Source of the DNA: Nocardioides sp. Soil797
GTDB taxonomy: Bacteria > Actinomycetota > Actinomycetes > Propionibacteriales > Nocardioidaceae
Direction of reading: 5' to 3'
DNA: 64,000 bases
Assembly (NCBI GenBank): GCA_001429555.1
Contig: LMSR01000015.1
Coordinates: 210,491-274,490 of the forward strand
In this document: positions 34,128 to 42,900 of the stretch, piece by piece
How the letters are laid out: each line of letters opens with the position of its first letter
Numbering within the stretch: the first letter of the stretch is position 1
The notes under the pieces: model-generated
What the model was told of the DNA's origin: nothing
Databases searched by the model: none
Seen by the model: the letters and a program-made list of their open reading frames with translations, nothing else
Program-made: the position numbers and the translations under genes

Positions 34128-34667
34128 GTGCCACCAATCGTCGCCGCGGTCCACCGTGCTGCCACCCACTCCTTCACCAAGTCGACGGTCGAGGAGATCA
34201 CCCTCGTCGAGGGCCAGGGGGTGGACGGGGACGCCCACTGCGGTGTGACCGTGAAGCACCGCTCACGGGTGGCCGCTGATCCTTCGCAGCCCAACCTGCG
34301 CCAGGTGCACCTGATCCACGGCGAGTTGTTCGACGACCTGGCCCTGGCCGGCTTCGACGTCGGGCCGGGCGAGCTCGGCGAGAACGTGACGACGCGTGGC
34401 CTGGACCTGCTGGCGCTTCCCGTCGGGTCTCGGCTGGGCATCGGTGAGGCTCTGGTGACGGTGACCGGGCTCCGGAATCCGTGTCGACAGATCAACGGCT
34501 TCCGACCCGGCCTGTTGAAACAGGTGCTGCACACCGACGATGAGGGTCGAGTCGAACGCCTGGCCGGAGTGATGGGCATCGTCTCCCGGGGTGGCGTGAT
34601 CCGACCCGGTGACGCCGTCGAGGTCACGCTGCCTCCCGAACCGCACCTCCCGCTGACCCGTGTCTAG
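34128..34667 (+). CDS. MOSC domain-containing protein
   Basis: A 179-aa protein of the MOSC family, linked to molybdenum cofactor sulfuration and sulfur carrier enzymes. The conserved segment GELGENVTTRGLDLLALPVGSRLGIGEALVTVTGLRNPCRQIN contains the Cys of the MOSC site. The GTG at 34128 is in a purine-rich context (gatggggga). It diverges from gdx. The reaction and partner are unknown. Confidence 0.9.
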   Translation: MPPIVAAVHRAATHSFTKSTVEEITLVEGQGVDGDAHCGVTVKHRSRVAADPSQPNLRQVHLIHGELFDDLALAGFDVGPGELGENVTTRGLDLLALPVGSRLGIGEALVTVTGLRNPCRQINGFRPGLLKQVLHTDDEGRVERLAGVMGIVSRGGVIRPGDAVEVTLPPEPHLPLTRV

Positions 34668-34724
34668 GCCTGATGGCCGGTCACCTGCTCACGGCCGGGT
34701 GTTGCCACGTGGCCCGGTCGAGGA

Positions 34725-34874
34725 TCAGGCTGCGTGGCCAGGTGTCGGCGGTGGCACGCACGCGCAGTTGTCGGAGCACGACAGGTAGGTGTGGGCGGCG
34801 TGGCCGCAGCCGGGGCACGGCCGGTCGTGCGAGAGATGCGTCGCAGTCGACTCGATCTCGAGTGTGTCCCACAT
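34725..34874 (-). CDS. Small cysteine-rich protein
   Basis: A 49-aa protein: MWDTLEIESTATHLSHD then CPGCGHAAHTYLSCSDNCACVPPP, i.e. a CxxC pair and three more Cys, probably zinc binding. An aaggggcaccgacc RBS precedes the ATG at 34874; a longer in-frame start at 34934 is possible. Function unknown. Confidence 0.65.
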   Translation of the reverse strand: MWDTLEIESTATHLSHDRPCPGCGHAAHTYLSCSDNCACVPPPTPGHAA

Positions 34875-35028
34875 GGTCGGTGCCCCTTCCTTCAGTGGCA
34901 GCTCGGTGGGCGCCTGAGTGACGCCGTTCTCCAACTCTGACCCGAAAGTACGCCGAAATTCAGCGGAACTCCGTGGAAGGAACCGATCGAGGGAGTCGAA
35001 CCACCCGATCGGGTGATCCCGACTGGTG

Positions 35029-35586
35029 TCACTGTGCAGGGGGTGGGGAGGGCAGACCGGTCGGGAATCCGTCGATGCTGGCCCGGTTCTTCTCCTGCTG
35101 ATAGGCGAGCAGGCCGTCGGCGCCCTTCTTTCGCGCCCAGCCGTCCATCAGCTCGCGCTGGTCCTGGAACTCCATCAGGGGTACGCCGTACCCGCACGAC
35201 GTCTGCACCAGGTCGATGTCGAGCACGAAGACGTTGCGAGCGCCGAGCATCGGCGGGAACAGGGAGTGGAACTCGTCCCACGCGGGGTCGCCCTCGTGTG
35301 CGGCGCGCGCGTCGCCGTACAGCCGCAGGATGAGGGGCTCGCGCACGAACGAGCAGAACATGATCGTCATCCGCGGGGTGTCGAGCAGGTGGGCAGCGGT
35401 CTCGTTGCCGCTCCCGGTGCCGTTGAGCCACACCAACCGCGTGGGGGAGAGGACCCTGAGGGAGTCCAGACCCTTGGGTGACACGTTCACCCGACCGTTG
35501 CGGGCAGCAGTCGCGACGAAGAACATCGGCTGGCGGGCGATGAAGGCCTGATGCCGCTCGGTCAGTTCCGGGAACTGTTGGGCCAT
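35029..35586 (-). CDS. Pyridoxamine 5'-phosphate oxidase-like flavin protein
   Basis: A 185-aa split-barrel flavin protein. FVATAARNGRVNVSPKGLDSLRVLSPTRLVWLNGTGSGNETAAHL is the FMN-binding region typical of the general PNPOx-like family, followed by TIMFCSFVREPLILRLYG. The C-terminal ARKKGADGLLAYQQEKNRASIDG is common in family members. It probably uses FMN or F420; substrate unknown. RBS gaggtggacc precedes the ATG. Confidence 0.9.
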   Translation of the reverse strand: MAQQFPELTERHQAFIARQPMFFVATAARNGRVNVSPKGLDSLRVLSPTRLVWLNGTGSGNETAAHLLDTPRMTIMFCSFVREPLILRLYGDARAAHEGDPAWDEFHSLFPPMLGARNVFVLDIDLVQTSCGYGVPLMEFQDQRELMDGWARKKGADGLLAYQQEKNRASIDGFPTGLPSPPPAQ

Positions 35587-35792
35587 GGTCCACCTCGTCG
35601 CTCATGTTGGCTGCACGGAATCGTCACACGCGCCGGTGGCCACATCCCAACGCTTTTCCCGGCATCGCTCCGTGATCCGTAGCACGCCGAGCGAGCGCCC
35701 GCTTCTGACGCCGGTCCAGGTGTGCCCGGACGGCGAGAGCGAGAAGCCCATGCGGACGACGAACGTCCGCAATCAGGAATACGGTCTGCGGT

Positions 35793-36155
35793 ATGGCCAT
35801 CGCACGCTTTCCCACACTCGTCATCGACTGCCCCGACCCCGCCGCACTCGCGAAGTTCTACGGCGCGATCCTGGATTGGGAGGTGAAGGACGACGAGGGC
35901 GGCGGCTGGTCCGAGATTCGCGCCGCCCACGGCCAGTGCATCTGCTTCCAGCAGGTTGCCGAGTTCACCGCACCCGAATGGCCCGGGCAGGGCAAGCCAC
36001 AGCAGATGCACGTGGATGTCGTCGTCGACGAGCTCGACGAGGCCGAGGTGGCCGTGCTCGCCCTGGGCGCGACGAAGCACGCGCACCAGCCGGGCACCAC
36101 CTTCCGGGTGTTCCTCGACCCAGCGGGTCACCCGTTCTGCCTGTGCAACTGTTGA
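35793..36155 (+). CDS. VOC family (glyoxalase-like) protein
   Basis: A 120-aa single glyoxalase-like domain: LVIDCPDPAALAKFYGAILDWEV at the N-terminus, a middle WPGQGKPQQMHVDVVVDELDEAEVAVLALGA, and FRVFLDPAGHPFCLC at the end. TACGGT (35780-35785) lies 7 nt before the ATG. Function is unknown; related proteins include resistance and isomerase enzymes. Confidence 0.9.
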   Translation: MAIARFPTLVIDCPDPAALAKFYGAILDWEVKDDEGGGWSEIRAAHGQCICFQQVAEFTAPEWPGQGKPQQMHVDVVVDELDEAEVAVLALGATKHAHQPGTTFRVFLDPAGHPFCLCNC

Positions 36156-36258
36156 CTCCTCGCCGCCAGGAACCGGGAGGCGCACTGTGTCGTCGTCCCG
36201 ATAGCGTTGTCACACCGCATCGGTGACCACGACGGTGGCGCCCGGAAGAGGGAGACAG

Positions 36259-38616
36259 ATGAGCGAGCACGTTGCCGACAGCCACGACCTGATCCGCGTC
36301 GAAGGGGCTCGGGAGAACAACCTCAAGGGCATCAGCCTCGACCTGCCGAAGCGTCGGCTGACCGTCTTCACCGGCGTCTCGGGCTCGGGCAAGAGCTCCC
36401 TCGTCTTCGCCACCATCGCCGCCGAGTCGCAGCGGATGATCAACGAGACCTACAGCACCTTCCTGCAGAGCTTCATGTCCACGATGGCGCGTCCCGACGT
36501 CGACCACCTCGAGGGCCTGACCACCGCGATCATCGTCGACCAGGAACGCCTCGGTGCGAACCCACGCTCGACCGTCGGCACGGTCACCGATGCGAACGCG
36601 ATGCTGCGCATGCTCTTCAGCCGGCTCGGCGACCCGCAGATCGGCCCGCCCAGCGCCTTCGCCTTCAACGTGCCGTCGGTCTCCGCCTCCGGCGCGATCA
36701 CGGTCGGCAAGGGCGACAAGGCAATGGCCGAGAAGGTCAACTTCAACCGACTCGGCGGCATGTGCCCACGATGCGAGGGCAAGGGATCGGTCAGCGACTT
36801 CGACAACGCGGCACTCTTCGACGACGAGAAGTCGATCAACGAGGGCGCCATCATCGTGCCCGGCTACTCGATGGAGGGCTGGTACGGCCGCATCTTCCGC
36901 GGCAGCGGGTTCTTCGACCCCGACAAGCCGATCAAGAAGTTCAACAAGCGCGAGATGCACTCACTGCTCCACAAGGAGGCGACCAGGATCAAGGTCGACG
37001 GCGTCAACGTCACCTATGAGGGCCTGATCCCCAAGATCCAGAAGTCGATGCTCTCCAAGGACGTCGAGGCCATGCAACCGCACATCCGCGCCTTCGTCGA
37101 GCGGGCGGTCGTCTTCACCATCTGTCCCGAGTGCGACGGCACAAGGCTCGCGGAGGAGGCGCGGTCGTCGAAGATCAGGGGCATCAACATCGCCGAGGCC
37201 TGCATGATGCAGATCAGCGACCTCGCCGAATGGGTCCGTGAGCTGGACGAGCCGTCCGTGGCACCGCTGGTCAAAGGCCTGCAGCACCTGCTCGACTCCT
37301 TCACCGGCATCGGTCTCGGCTACCTCTCGCTCGACCGACCGTCGGGCACTCTCTCCGGCGGTGAGGCGCAGCGCACGAAGATGATCCGCCACCTCGGATC
37401 CTCACTGACCGACGTCACCTATGTGTTCGACGAGCCCACGATCGGCCTGCACCCACACGACATTGCCCGGATGAACGAGTTGCTGCTCCAGCTGCGCGAC
37501 AAGGGCAACACAGTGCTGGTCGTCGAGCACAAGCCGGAGGCGATCGCGATCGCGGATCACGTCGTCGACCTCGGCCCGCTGGCCGGCCCCGGTGGGGGAG
37601 AGGTCGTCTTCCAGGGAGACCTCGCAGGACTGCGCGCCAGCGACACCCTCACCGGTCGTCACCTCGACTACCGGGCTTCGGTGAAGAGCGAGGTGCGCAC
37701 GGCGACCGAGGCGCTCGAGATCCGCGGTGCCTCGACGCACAACCTGCAGGACGTCGATGTCGACGTACCCCTCGGTGTGCTCACCGTGGTCACCGGAGTC
37801 GCGGGCTCCGGCAAGAGCTCCTTGATCCATGGTGCCCTTGCCGATCGCGACGACGTGGTCTCGATCGACCAGGGCGCGATCAAGGGATCCCGACGCAGCA
37901 ACCCGGCGACCTACACCGGTTTGCTCGACCCGATCCGCAAGGCCTTCGCCAAGGCCAACGGCGTGAAGCCGGCCCTGTTCAGCGCAAACTCCGAGGGGGC
38001 CTGCCCGACCTGCAAGGGCGCCGGCGTGGTCTACACCGAGCTCGGCTTCATGGACACCGTCTCGACTCCTTGCGAGGACTGCGGGGGCAAGCGGTTCCAG
38101 CCGGCCGTCCTCGACTACGAGCTGGGCGGCCGCGACATCAGCCAGGTACTGGCGATGCCGGTCTCCGAAGCGCTGGAGTTCTTCGCCGACGGTGACGCCA
38201 AGATCCCCGCCGCCCACAAGATCCTGGCGCGACTCGACGACGTCGGGTTGGGCTACATCAGCCTCGGCCAGCCGTTGACCACGCTCTCAGGTGGCGAACG
38301 GCAGCGGATCAAGCTGGCCACGCACATGGGGGAGAAGGGCGGCACCTACATCCTCGACGAGCCCACCACCGGTCTCCACCTGGCCGACGTGGAGAACCTG
38401 CTCGGCCTCCTCGACCGGTTGGTCGACTCCGGGAAGTCGGTCATCGTGATCGAGCACCACCAGGCGGTGATGGCGCATGCCGACTGGATCATCGACCTCG
38501 GCCCGGGTGCCGGACACGACGGCGGCAAGGTGGTCTTCGAGGGCACCCCGGCCGAACTCGTCGCCGAGGCCACGACGCTCACCGGCCAGCACCTCGCGGC
38601 GTACGTCGGCAGCTGA
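36259..38616 (+). CDS. UvrA-like ABC ATPase (class II, drug-resistance type)
   Basis: A 785-aa tandem ABC ATPase related to excinuclease UvrA but shorter than the usual 950 aa. Walker A motifs are GVSGSGKSS and GVAGSGKSS; signatures are TLSGGEAQR and TLSGGERQR; Walker B is YVFDEPTIGLH and YILDEPTTGLH. Zinc modules CPRCEGKG, CPECDGTR and CPTCKGAG...CEDCGGKR are present, but the UvrB-binding insert seems missing. Such UvrA2/DrrC-like proteins can confer resistance to DNA-binding drugs. RBS agagggaga precedes the ATG at 36259. Confidence 0.92.
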   Translation: MSEHVADSHDLIRVEGARENNLKGISLDLPKRRLTVFTGVSGSGKSSLVFATIAAESQRMINETYSTFLQSFMSTMARPDVDHLEGLTTAIIVDQERLGANPRSTVGTVTDANAMLRMLFSRLGDPQIGPPSAFAFNVPSVSASGAITVGKGDKAMAEKVNFNRLGGMCPRCEGKGSVSDFDNAALFDDEKSINEGAIIVPGYSMEGWYGRIFRGSGFFDPDKPIKKFNKREMHSLLHKEATRIKVDGVNVTYEGLIPKIQKSMLSKDVEAMQPHIRAFVERAVVFTICPECDGTRLAEEARSSKIRGINIAEACMMQISDLAEWVRELDEPSVAPLVKGLQHLLDSFTGIGLGYLSLDRPSGTLSGGEAQRTKMIRHLGSSLTDVTYVFDEPTIGLHPHDIARMNELLLQLRDKGNTVLVVEHKPEAIAIADHVVDLGPLAGPGGGEVVFQGDLAGLRASDTLTGRHLDYRASVKSEVRTATEALEIRGASTHNLQDVDVDVPLGVLTVVTGVAGSGKSSLIHGALADRDDVVSIDQGAIKGSRRSNPATYTGLLDPIRKAFAKANGVKPALFSANSEGACPTCKGAGVVYTELGFMDTVSTPCEDCGGKRFQPAVLDYELGGRDISQVLAMPVSEALEFFADGDAKIPAAHKILARLDDVGLGYISLGQPLTTLSGGERQRIKLATHMGEKGGTYILDEPTTGLHLADVENLLGLLDRLVDSGKSVIVIEHHQAVMAHADWIIDLGPGAGHDGGKVVFEGTPAELVAEATTLTGQHLAAYVGS

Positions 38617-38722
38617 GCGCGGCTGGCCGCGCCCTCGACGAGCGGCCAGGCATCGGAACAGTAGGCTCACCTGCGCCCAGCGCCGACGGCCTGGCTGGTG
38701 AAGTCACACTCGGAGGTTCCCC

Positions 38723-40018
38723 TTGATCTGGACCACGCACGGCGACGGACGAACCGTGGCGCCCGACGCCATCGTTGCTCCCGGCGAGCGACTCAGTTGG
38801 CCGCGCACGATCGGGCGGGGTGCCCAACACGTGATCGCCATGTTCGGCGCGACCTTCCTGGTGCCGATCATCACCGGCTTCGACACCAGCACCACCCTGT
38901 TGTTCTCCGGCATCGGAACCCTGCTCTTCCTGGTCATCACCCGCAACCGGGTGCCCAGCTATCTGGGGTCCTCCTTCGCCTTCCTGGGGCCGGTCGGCGC
39001 GGCAATGTCCGGGCCCGGGATGGGTGGTGCGCTCTTCGGCATCGTCATCACTGGCCTGCTGCTCGCCGTCGTGGGGCTGATCGTCCAAGCGGTCGGCACG
39101 ACCTGGATCCACCTCCTGATGCCGCCGGTCGTGATGGGGGCGATCGTGGCCCTGATCGGTTTCAACCTCTCCCAGGCAGCGTGGGGCAACGTCGTCAACG
39201 CCGACGTCAGCCCGGAGGCGCCCGACATGCAGAGCGTCTTCCTGGCCTTCGTCACCGTGCTCGCCGTGGTGGTCGTGGCCGCACTCTCCCGAGGGATGAT
39301 CGGTCGGGTGGCCATCCTGGTCGGCTTCGTCGTCGGCTATCTCGTCGCCATCGCGCGCGACCTGGTCGACTTCACCGCTGTCAAGGACGCCGCGTGGGTC
39401 GGCTTCCCCGAGCTCAGCACTCCGTCGGTGGAGTGGTCGGTGCTCCCGATGTTCCTGCCGGTCGTGTTCGTGCTCGTCGCCGAGAACGTTGGCCACGTGC
39501 GCAGTGTGGCGCACCTGGTGGGGGACGACTCGATCAACGACGCCACCGGTCGGGCGCTCTTCGCGGACGGTGCGGCCACGGCGATCGCGGGCATGGGCGG
39601 GGGATCGGCCACCACGACGTACGGCGAGAACATCGGCGTGATGACCGCGACCCGTGTCTTCTCGACGGCGGCCTACTGGGTGGCGGGTGCGGTGGCCATC
39701 CTGCTGTCACTGTCACCCAAGATCGGCGCGCTCCTGCACACGATCCCCAACGGCGTCATCGGCGGCGTCACCCTCGCGCTGTACGGCATCATCGGCCTCA
39801 TCGGGGTGCGAATGTGGATCGACAACCAGGTCGACTTCGGGATCCCGAAGAACCTCTACTCGGTCGCGGTCGCGCTCATCATCGCGATGGGCATCGGCAA
39901 GGCCTCGTTGGAGTTAGGGGACATCCAGCTCGGCGGCATCGCCCTGGGCAGCGCAGCAGTGTTGGTGATCTACCACGGCATGTCCGGCCTGGAGCGACTC
40001 CGCGGCCCGGTCTCCTGA
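38723..40018 (+). CDS. Uracil/xanthine permease family (NCS2) transporter
   Basis: Proton-coupled nucleobase transporter, 431 aa with about fourteen membrane segments. RGAQHVIAMFGATFLVPIITG, PSYLGSSFAFLGPVG, VFVLVAENVGHVRSV (the Glu substrate motif) and GGGSATTTYGENIGVM are UraA signatures, pointing to uracil. TTG start with RBS cggagg 6 nt before it. Confidence 0.95.
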   Translation: MIWTTHGDGRTVAPDAIVAPGERLSWPRTIGRGAQHVIAMFGATFLVPIITGFDTSTTLLFSGIGTLLFLVITRNRVPSYLGSSFAFLGPVGAAMSGPGMGGALFGIVITGLLLAVVGLIVQAVGTTWIHLLMPPVVMGAIVALIGFNLSQAAWGNVVNADVSPEAPDMQSVFLAFVTVLAVVVVAALSRGMIGRVAILVGFVVGYLVAIARDLVDFTAVKDAAWVGFPELSTPSVEWSVLPMFLPVVFVLVAENVGHVRSVAHLVGDDSINDATGRALFADGAATAIAGMGGGSATTTYGENIGVMTATRVFSTAAYWVAGAVAILLSLSPKIGALLHTIPNGVIGGVTLALYGIIGLIGVRMWIDNQVDFGIPKNLYSVAVALIIAMGIGKASLELGDIQLGGIALGSAAVLVIYHGMSGLERLRGPVS

Positions 40019-40039
40019 AGGCCCTGGGGCGCGTGTCCG

Positions 40040-42187
40040 TCAGGAACTGGTGAGGATCACCAGCTCCTGAGTGGCACGGGTCATCGCGACGTATCGGTCG
40101 ACGGCGCCTTCGATGCCGACACCGAAGTCATCGGGGTCGATGAGCACGACGAGGTCGAACTCGAGGCCCTTCGCCAACGTGGGCGTGAGTGACCGGACAC
40201 GCGTCGTGTCCTCACGCGTCGGATCACCGATGACGCAGGCGATGCCGTCGTCGTGCTCAGCCAGCCAGGCCCCGAGGATGGTGTCCAGCTCACCCACCGA
40301 ACCGTGCCGAACCGGGTGGCCGCTGCTGCGGACAGAGGTCGGCACGTTGGCGTCGGGCAGCGCGACCCGAATCGCCGGCTCGGCCTCGGCCATCACCTCT
40401 TCGGGCGTGCGGTAGTTGATGGTGAGCCCCGCCATCGTGACCCGGTCGAGGCCGACCCGCTCGAGACGCTCCCGCCACGACTCGGTGAATCCGTGCCGTG
40501 CCTGTGCACGGTCACCGACGATGGTGAAGCTGCGTGAGGGACAACGCTGGACCAGCATCTGCCACTCGGCATCCGTGAGCTCCTGTGCCTCGTCGACGAC
40601 GACGTGGGCGAAGGGACCGGCGAGAAGGTCGGGATCGACCTCGGCCAGGGCCGCCTCGTCAACGAGGTGGGTCTGCATGTCCTCGACCTTCAGCATCGAG
40701 ACCAGCCCCTCGCCGTACTCATCGCCACCGGCGGCGGCGAGGCTCTCCACGACCTGGGCCATGCCCTGGCGCTCGGCGGCAACGGCAGCGCGGTGCTTCT
40801 GCTTGCGTCTCGATGAATCGGGATCGCCCAGGCGACGCAGGGCCGCGTCGAGCAGTGGCAGGTCGGCAGTGGTCCACGCACGTGCGTCGTCGCGCTGCAG
40901 GCTCTTGACCTCCTCGGGGCTCAGCCACGGCGCACACATCCGCAGGTAGGCAGGCACCTCCCACAGGTCACCGACCAGATCACCCGCCTCGATCAACGGC
41001 CACGCCTTCGCGAAGGCCGCGCGCAGTTCAGCGTTGCGGGCCAACGAACGGCGCACCAACTCCTCACTCACGTCTTCGTCGGCCTCGTGCTTGTCGACCA
41101 GGATCGTGAGCAGTTCCTCCCAGACCTCGTCGCGCGCCTCGTTGTGCGGCGTACCTGCATCGGCTGTTCCGAACGCCTCGGCCCAGTCGGCGCTGCTCAA
41201 CCACAGATCGGCCCACTGGGTGTCGACCTCCATGCCTTCCTCCGGGGGCTGCTCATAGAGACCGACCGCGGGCTCGATGGCCCCCACCATGTCGGCCGTT
41301 CCCTTGAGCCGGGCGACCTCAGGGTCCGGCTCGTCGGGGAACTTCGCGGCTTCCGGCACCAGGTCACGCAGGGTGCAGGTCTGCACGCCGTCCTCGCCGA
41401 GACTGGGCAACGCGTCGGCCACGTAGGCCAGATAGGGCTGGTGCGGGCCGACGAAGAGGATGCCGCCGCGGCCCTCGCCCAGGCGCGGGTCGGAATGCAG
41501 CAGGTACGCCGCACGGTGCAGCGCGACGACCGTCTTCCCGGTCCCGGGACCGCCGTCGACGACCAGGGTTCCGCGCGACCCGGCACGGATGATGGCGTCC
41601 TGATCGGCCTGGATCGTGCCGAGCACGTCACGCATCTGCGGTGACCTGCTGCTGCCGAGAGTGGCGACGAAGGCGGACTGGTCGTCGAGTGCGGCGTGGT
41701 GACCCTCGAACTCGTCGGGGGAGAACACCTCGTCCCAGTAGTCATTGACCCGGCCGCGGGTCCAGCGGTACCGACGCCGGCTGGACAGGCCCATCGGGTT
41801 GGCGTGGGTGGCACCGAAGAACGGCTCGGCGGCGGGGGAGCGCCAGTCGACCAGGAGCCGTGTGCCCTCGCGGTCAGTGAGCCCGAGGCGACCGACGTAC
41901 ACGGTCTCGCCGTCCGTGGTGTCCATGCGGCCCAGGCAGAGGTCGAGACTGAAACGGCGCAGCGTGCGCAGGCGGGCGCTGAGCCGGCGTACCTCCTGGT
42001 CGCGGTCCATCGCGGCCTGGCCGATGCCTCCGTCGGCCGTGCGTTCGGCGTCGAGGCGTTCGGAGAGCTCGGCAACGGTGTGGTCGAGACTGTCTGCGAT
42101 CGCCGCGAAGTGGCTCTCGTCGTCGGCGATCAGTCGCGGGTCTGCCTTGGCGGCGACGTGGTCAGGGAGGGCGAAGGCGCTGGTCAT
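40040..42187 (-). CDS. helR: RNA polymerase recycling ATPase HelR (HelD family)
   Basis: Superfamily 1 helicase-like ATPase that removes stalled or rifamycin-bound RNA polymerase from DNA, protecting the cell from rifamycins. The protein has 715 aa: an N-terminal coiled coil (residues 20-85), Walker A GGPGTGKT (212-219), VVVDEAQELTDAEW (Walker B), and C-terminal SF1 motifs KGLEFDLVVLIDP and YVAMTRATQELVIL. A rifamycin-associated element lies about 50 nt upstream. An in-frame ATG at 42232 is an alternative start, but it sits beside that element. Confidence 0.93.
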   Translation of the reverse strand: MTSAFALPDHVAAKADPRLIADDESHFAAIADSLDHTVAELSERLDAERTADGGIGQAAMDRDQEVRRLSARLRTLRRFSLDLCLGRMDTTDGETVYVGRLGLTDREGTRLLVDWRSPAAEPFFGATHANPMGLSSRRRYRWTRGRVNDYWDEVFSPDEFEGHHAALDDQSAFVATLGSSRSPQMRDVLGTIQADQDAIIRAGSRGTLVVDGGPGTGKTVVALHRAAYLLHSDPRLGEGRGGILFVGPHQPYLAYVADALPSLGEDGVQTCTLRDLVPEAAKFPDEPDPEVARLKGTADMVGAIEPAVGLYEQPPEEGMEVDTQWADLWLSSADWAEAFGTADAGTPHNEARDEVWEELLTILVDKHEADEDVSEELVRRSLARNAELRAAFAKAWPLIEAGDLVGDLWEVPAYLRMCAPWLSPEEVKSLQRDDARAWTTADLPLLDAALRRLGDPDSSRRKQKHRAAVAAERQGMAQVVESLAAAGGDEYGEGLVSMLKVEDMQTHLVDEAALAEVDPDLLAGPFAHVVVDEAQELTDAEWQMLVQRCPSRSFTIVGDRAQARHGFTESWRERLERVGLDRVTMAGLTINYRTPEEVMAEAEPAIRVALPDANVPTSVRSSGHPVRHGSVGELDTILGAWLAEHDDGIACVIGDPTREDTTRVRSLTPTLAKGLEFDLVVLIDPDDFGVGIEGAVDRYVAMTRATQELVILTSS

Positions 42188-42233
42188 GTGGCTCCGGAAT
42201 CTGTGGCGGGAAGCATGAGTGTGAGGCATCACC

Positions 42234-42253
42234 GGGGCCTTGCCGCAAGCCCC
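42234..42253 (-). promoter_or_regulatory. Rifamycin-associated element (RAE) upstream of helR
   Basis: On the minus strand the sequence is GGGGCTTGCGGCAAGGCCCC, matching the inverted-repeat element known upstream of rifamycin-inactivating genes and helR in actinobacteria. It follows an AT-rich -10-like stretch (taatttata, 42262-42270) by about 9 nt, so transcription would start at or in it. It predicts induction by rifamycins. Confidence 0.9.
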
Positions 42254-42279
42254 CCTGTGCGCTATAAATTAGGAGTGCC

Positions 42280-42303
42280 AGGACATCCCGATCGGGATGT
42301 CCT
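42280..42303. promoter_or_regulatory. 24-nt perfect palindrome between helR and sigma gene
   Basis: aggacatcccga and its exact complement meet without a gap. It lies just upstream of the helR -10-like box and about 100 bp before the divergent sigma factor gene. It could be a repressor site for either promoter, or a short hairpin. Confidence 0.7.
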
Positions 42304-42399
42304 TTCGTCATTTCGTGGCCCGCTCGCCCGTCTCCGGCAGAATCGACCTGTCACGTATGTCGCACCCTGCGGCGTCGTGGAAGTGTGGAACGAGATGAC

Positions 42400-42900
42400 A
42401 TGAGCACCGAGGACGACTTCGCCTCGTTCGTGCACGGCACGGGCGCGCAGCTCTATCGGGCCGCCTTGCTGCTGACGGGTGATCACCACCAGGCCGAGGA
42501 CCTCACCCAGGCGACGTTCGCCAAGGTCTTCGTGTCCTGGCGACGAGTTCGTCGCGCCGACAATCCAGTGGCCTACACCCGCACGATCTTGATGAACACC
42601 TTCCTCAGCAGCAAGCGGTTGCGTCGTTCGTCGGAGCTGACGATCGACGTCGGCCCCGACGACGTACCGGTGCCCGGCATCGACCCCGATGCTCGGCTGG
42701 ACCTCCTCGATGCGCTGGCCGCGCTCCGCCCCGATGACCGGCTCGTGCTCGTCGCTCGCTACTGGGAGGACCGCAGCGTGGCCGAGACCGCGCACCTGCT
42801 CGGGATCTCCGAGACTGCGGTCCGCACTCGCGCCCGTCGCGCGTTGGCCCGGATCCGCCCACACTTCACCGACACCGTGACCGAAGGGACCCCGTCATGA
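42400..42900 (+). CDS. ECF sigma factor, SigE-like (SigE family of Streptomyces type)
   Basis: A 166-aa sigma-70 family factor. Region 2 is FVHGTGAQLYRAALLLTGDHHQAEDLTQATFAKVFVSWRRV; region 4 is DRLVLVARYWEDRSVAETAHLLGISETAVRTRARRALARI. The ATG at 42400 fits the family start; an in-frame GTG at 42385 would add five residues. It overlaps the next membrane-protein gene (ATGA), the usual layout for an ECF sigma and its partner. Confidence 0.92.
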   Translation: MSTEDDFASFVHGTGAQLYRAALLLTGDHHQAEDLTQATFAKVFVSWRRVRRADNPVAYTRTILMNTFLSSKRLRRSSELTIDVGPDDVPVPGIDPDARLDLLDALAALRPDDRLVLVARYWEDRSVAETAHLLGISETAVRTRARRALARIRPHFTDTVTEGTPS

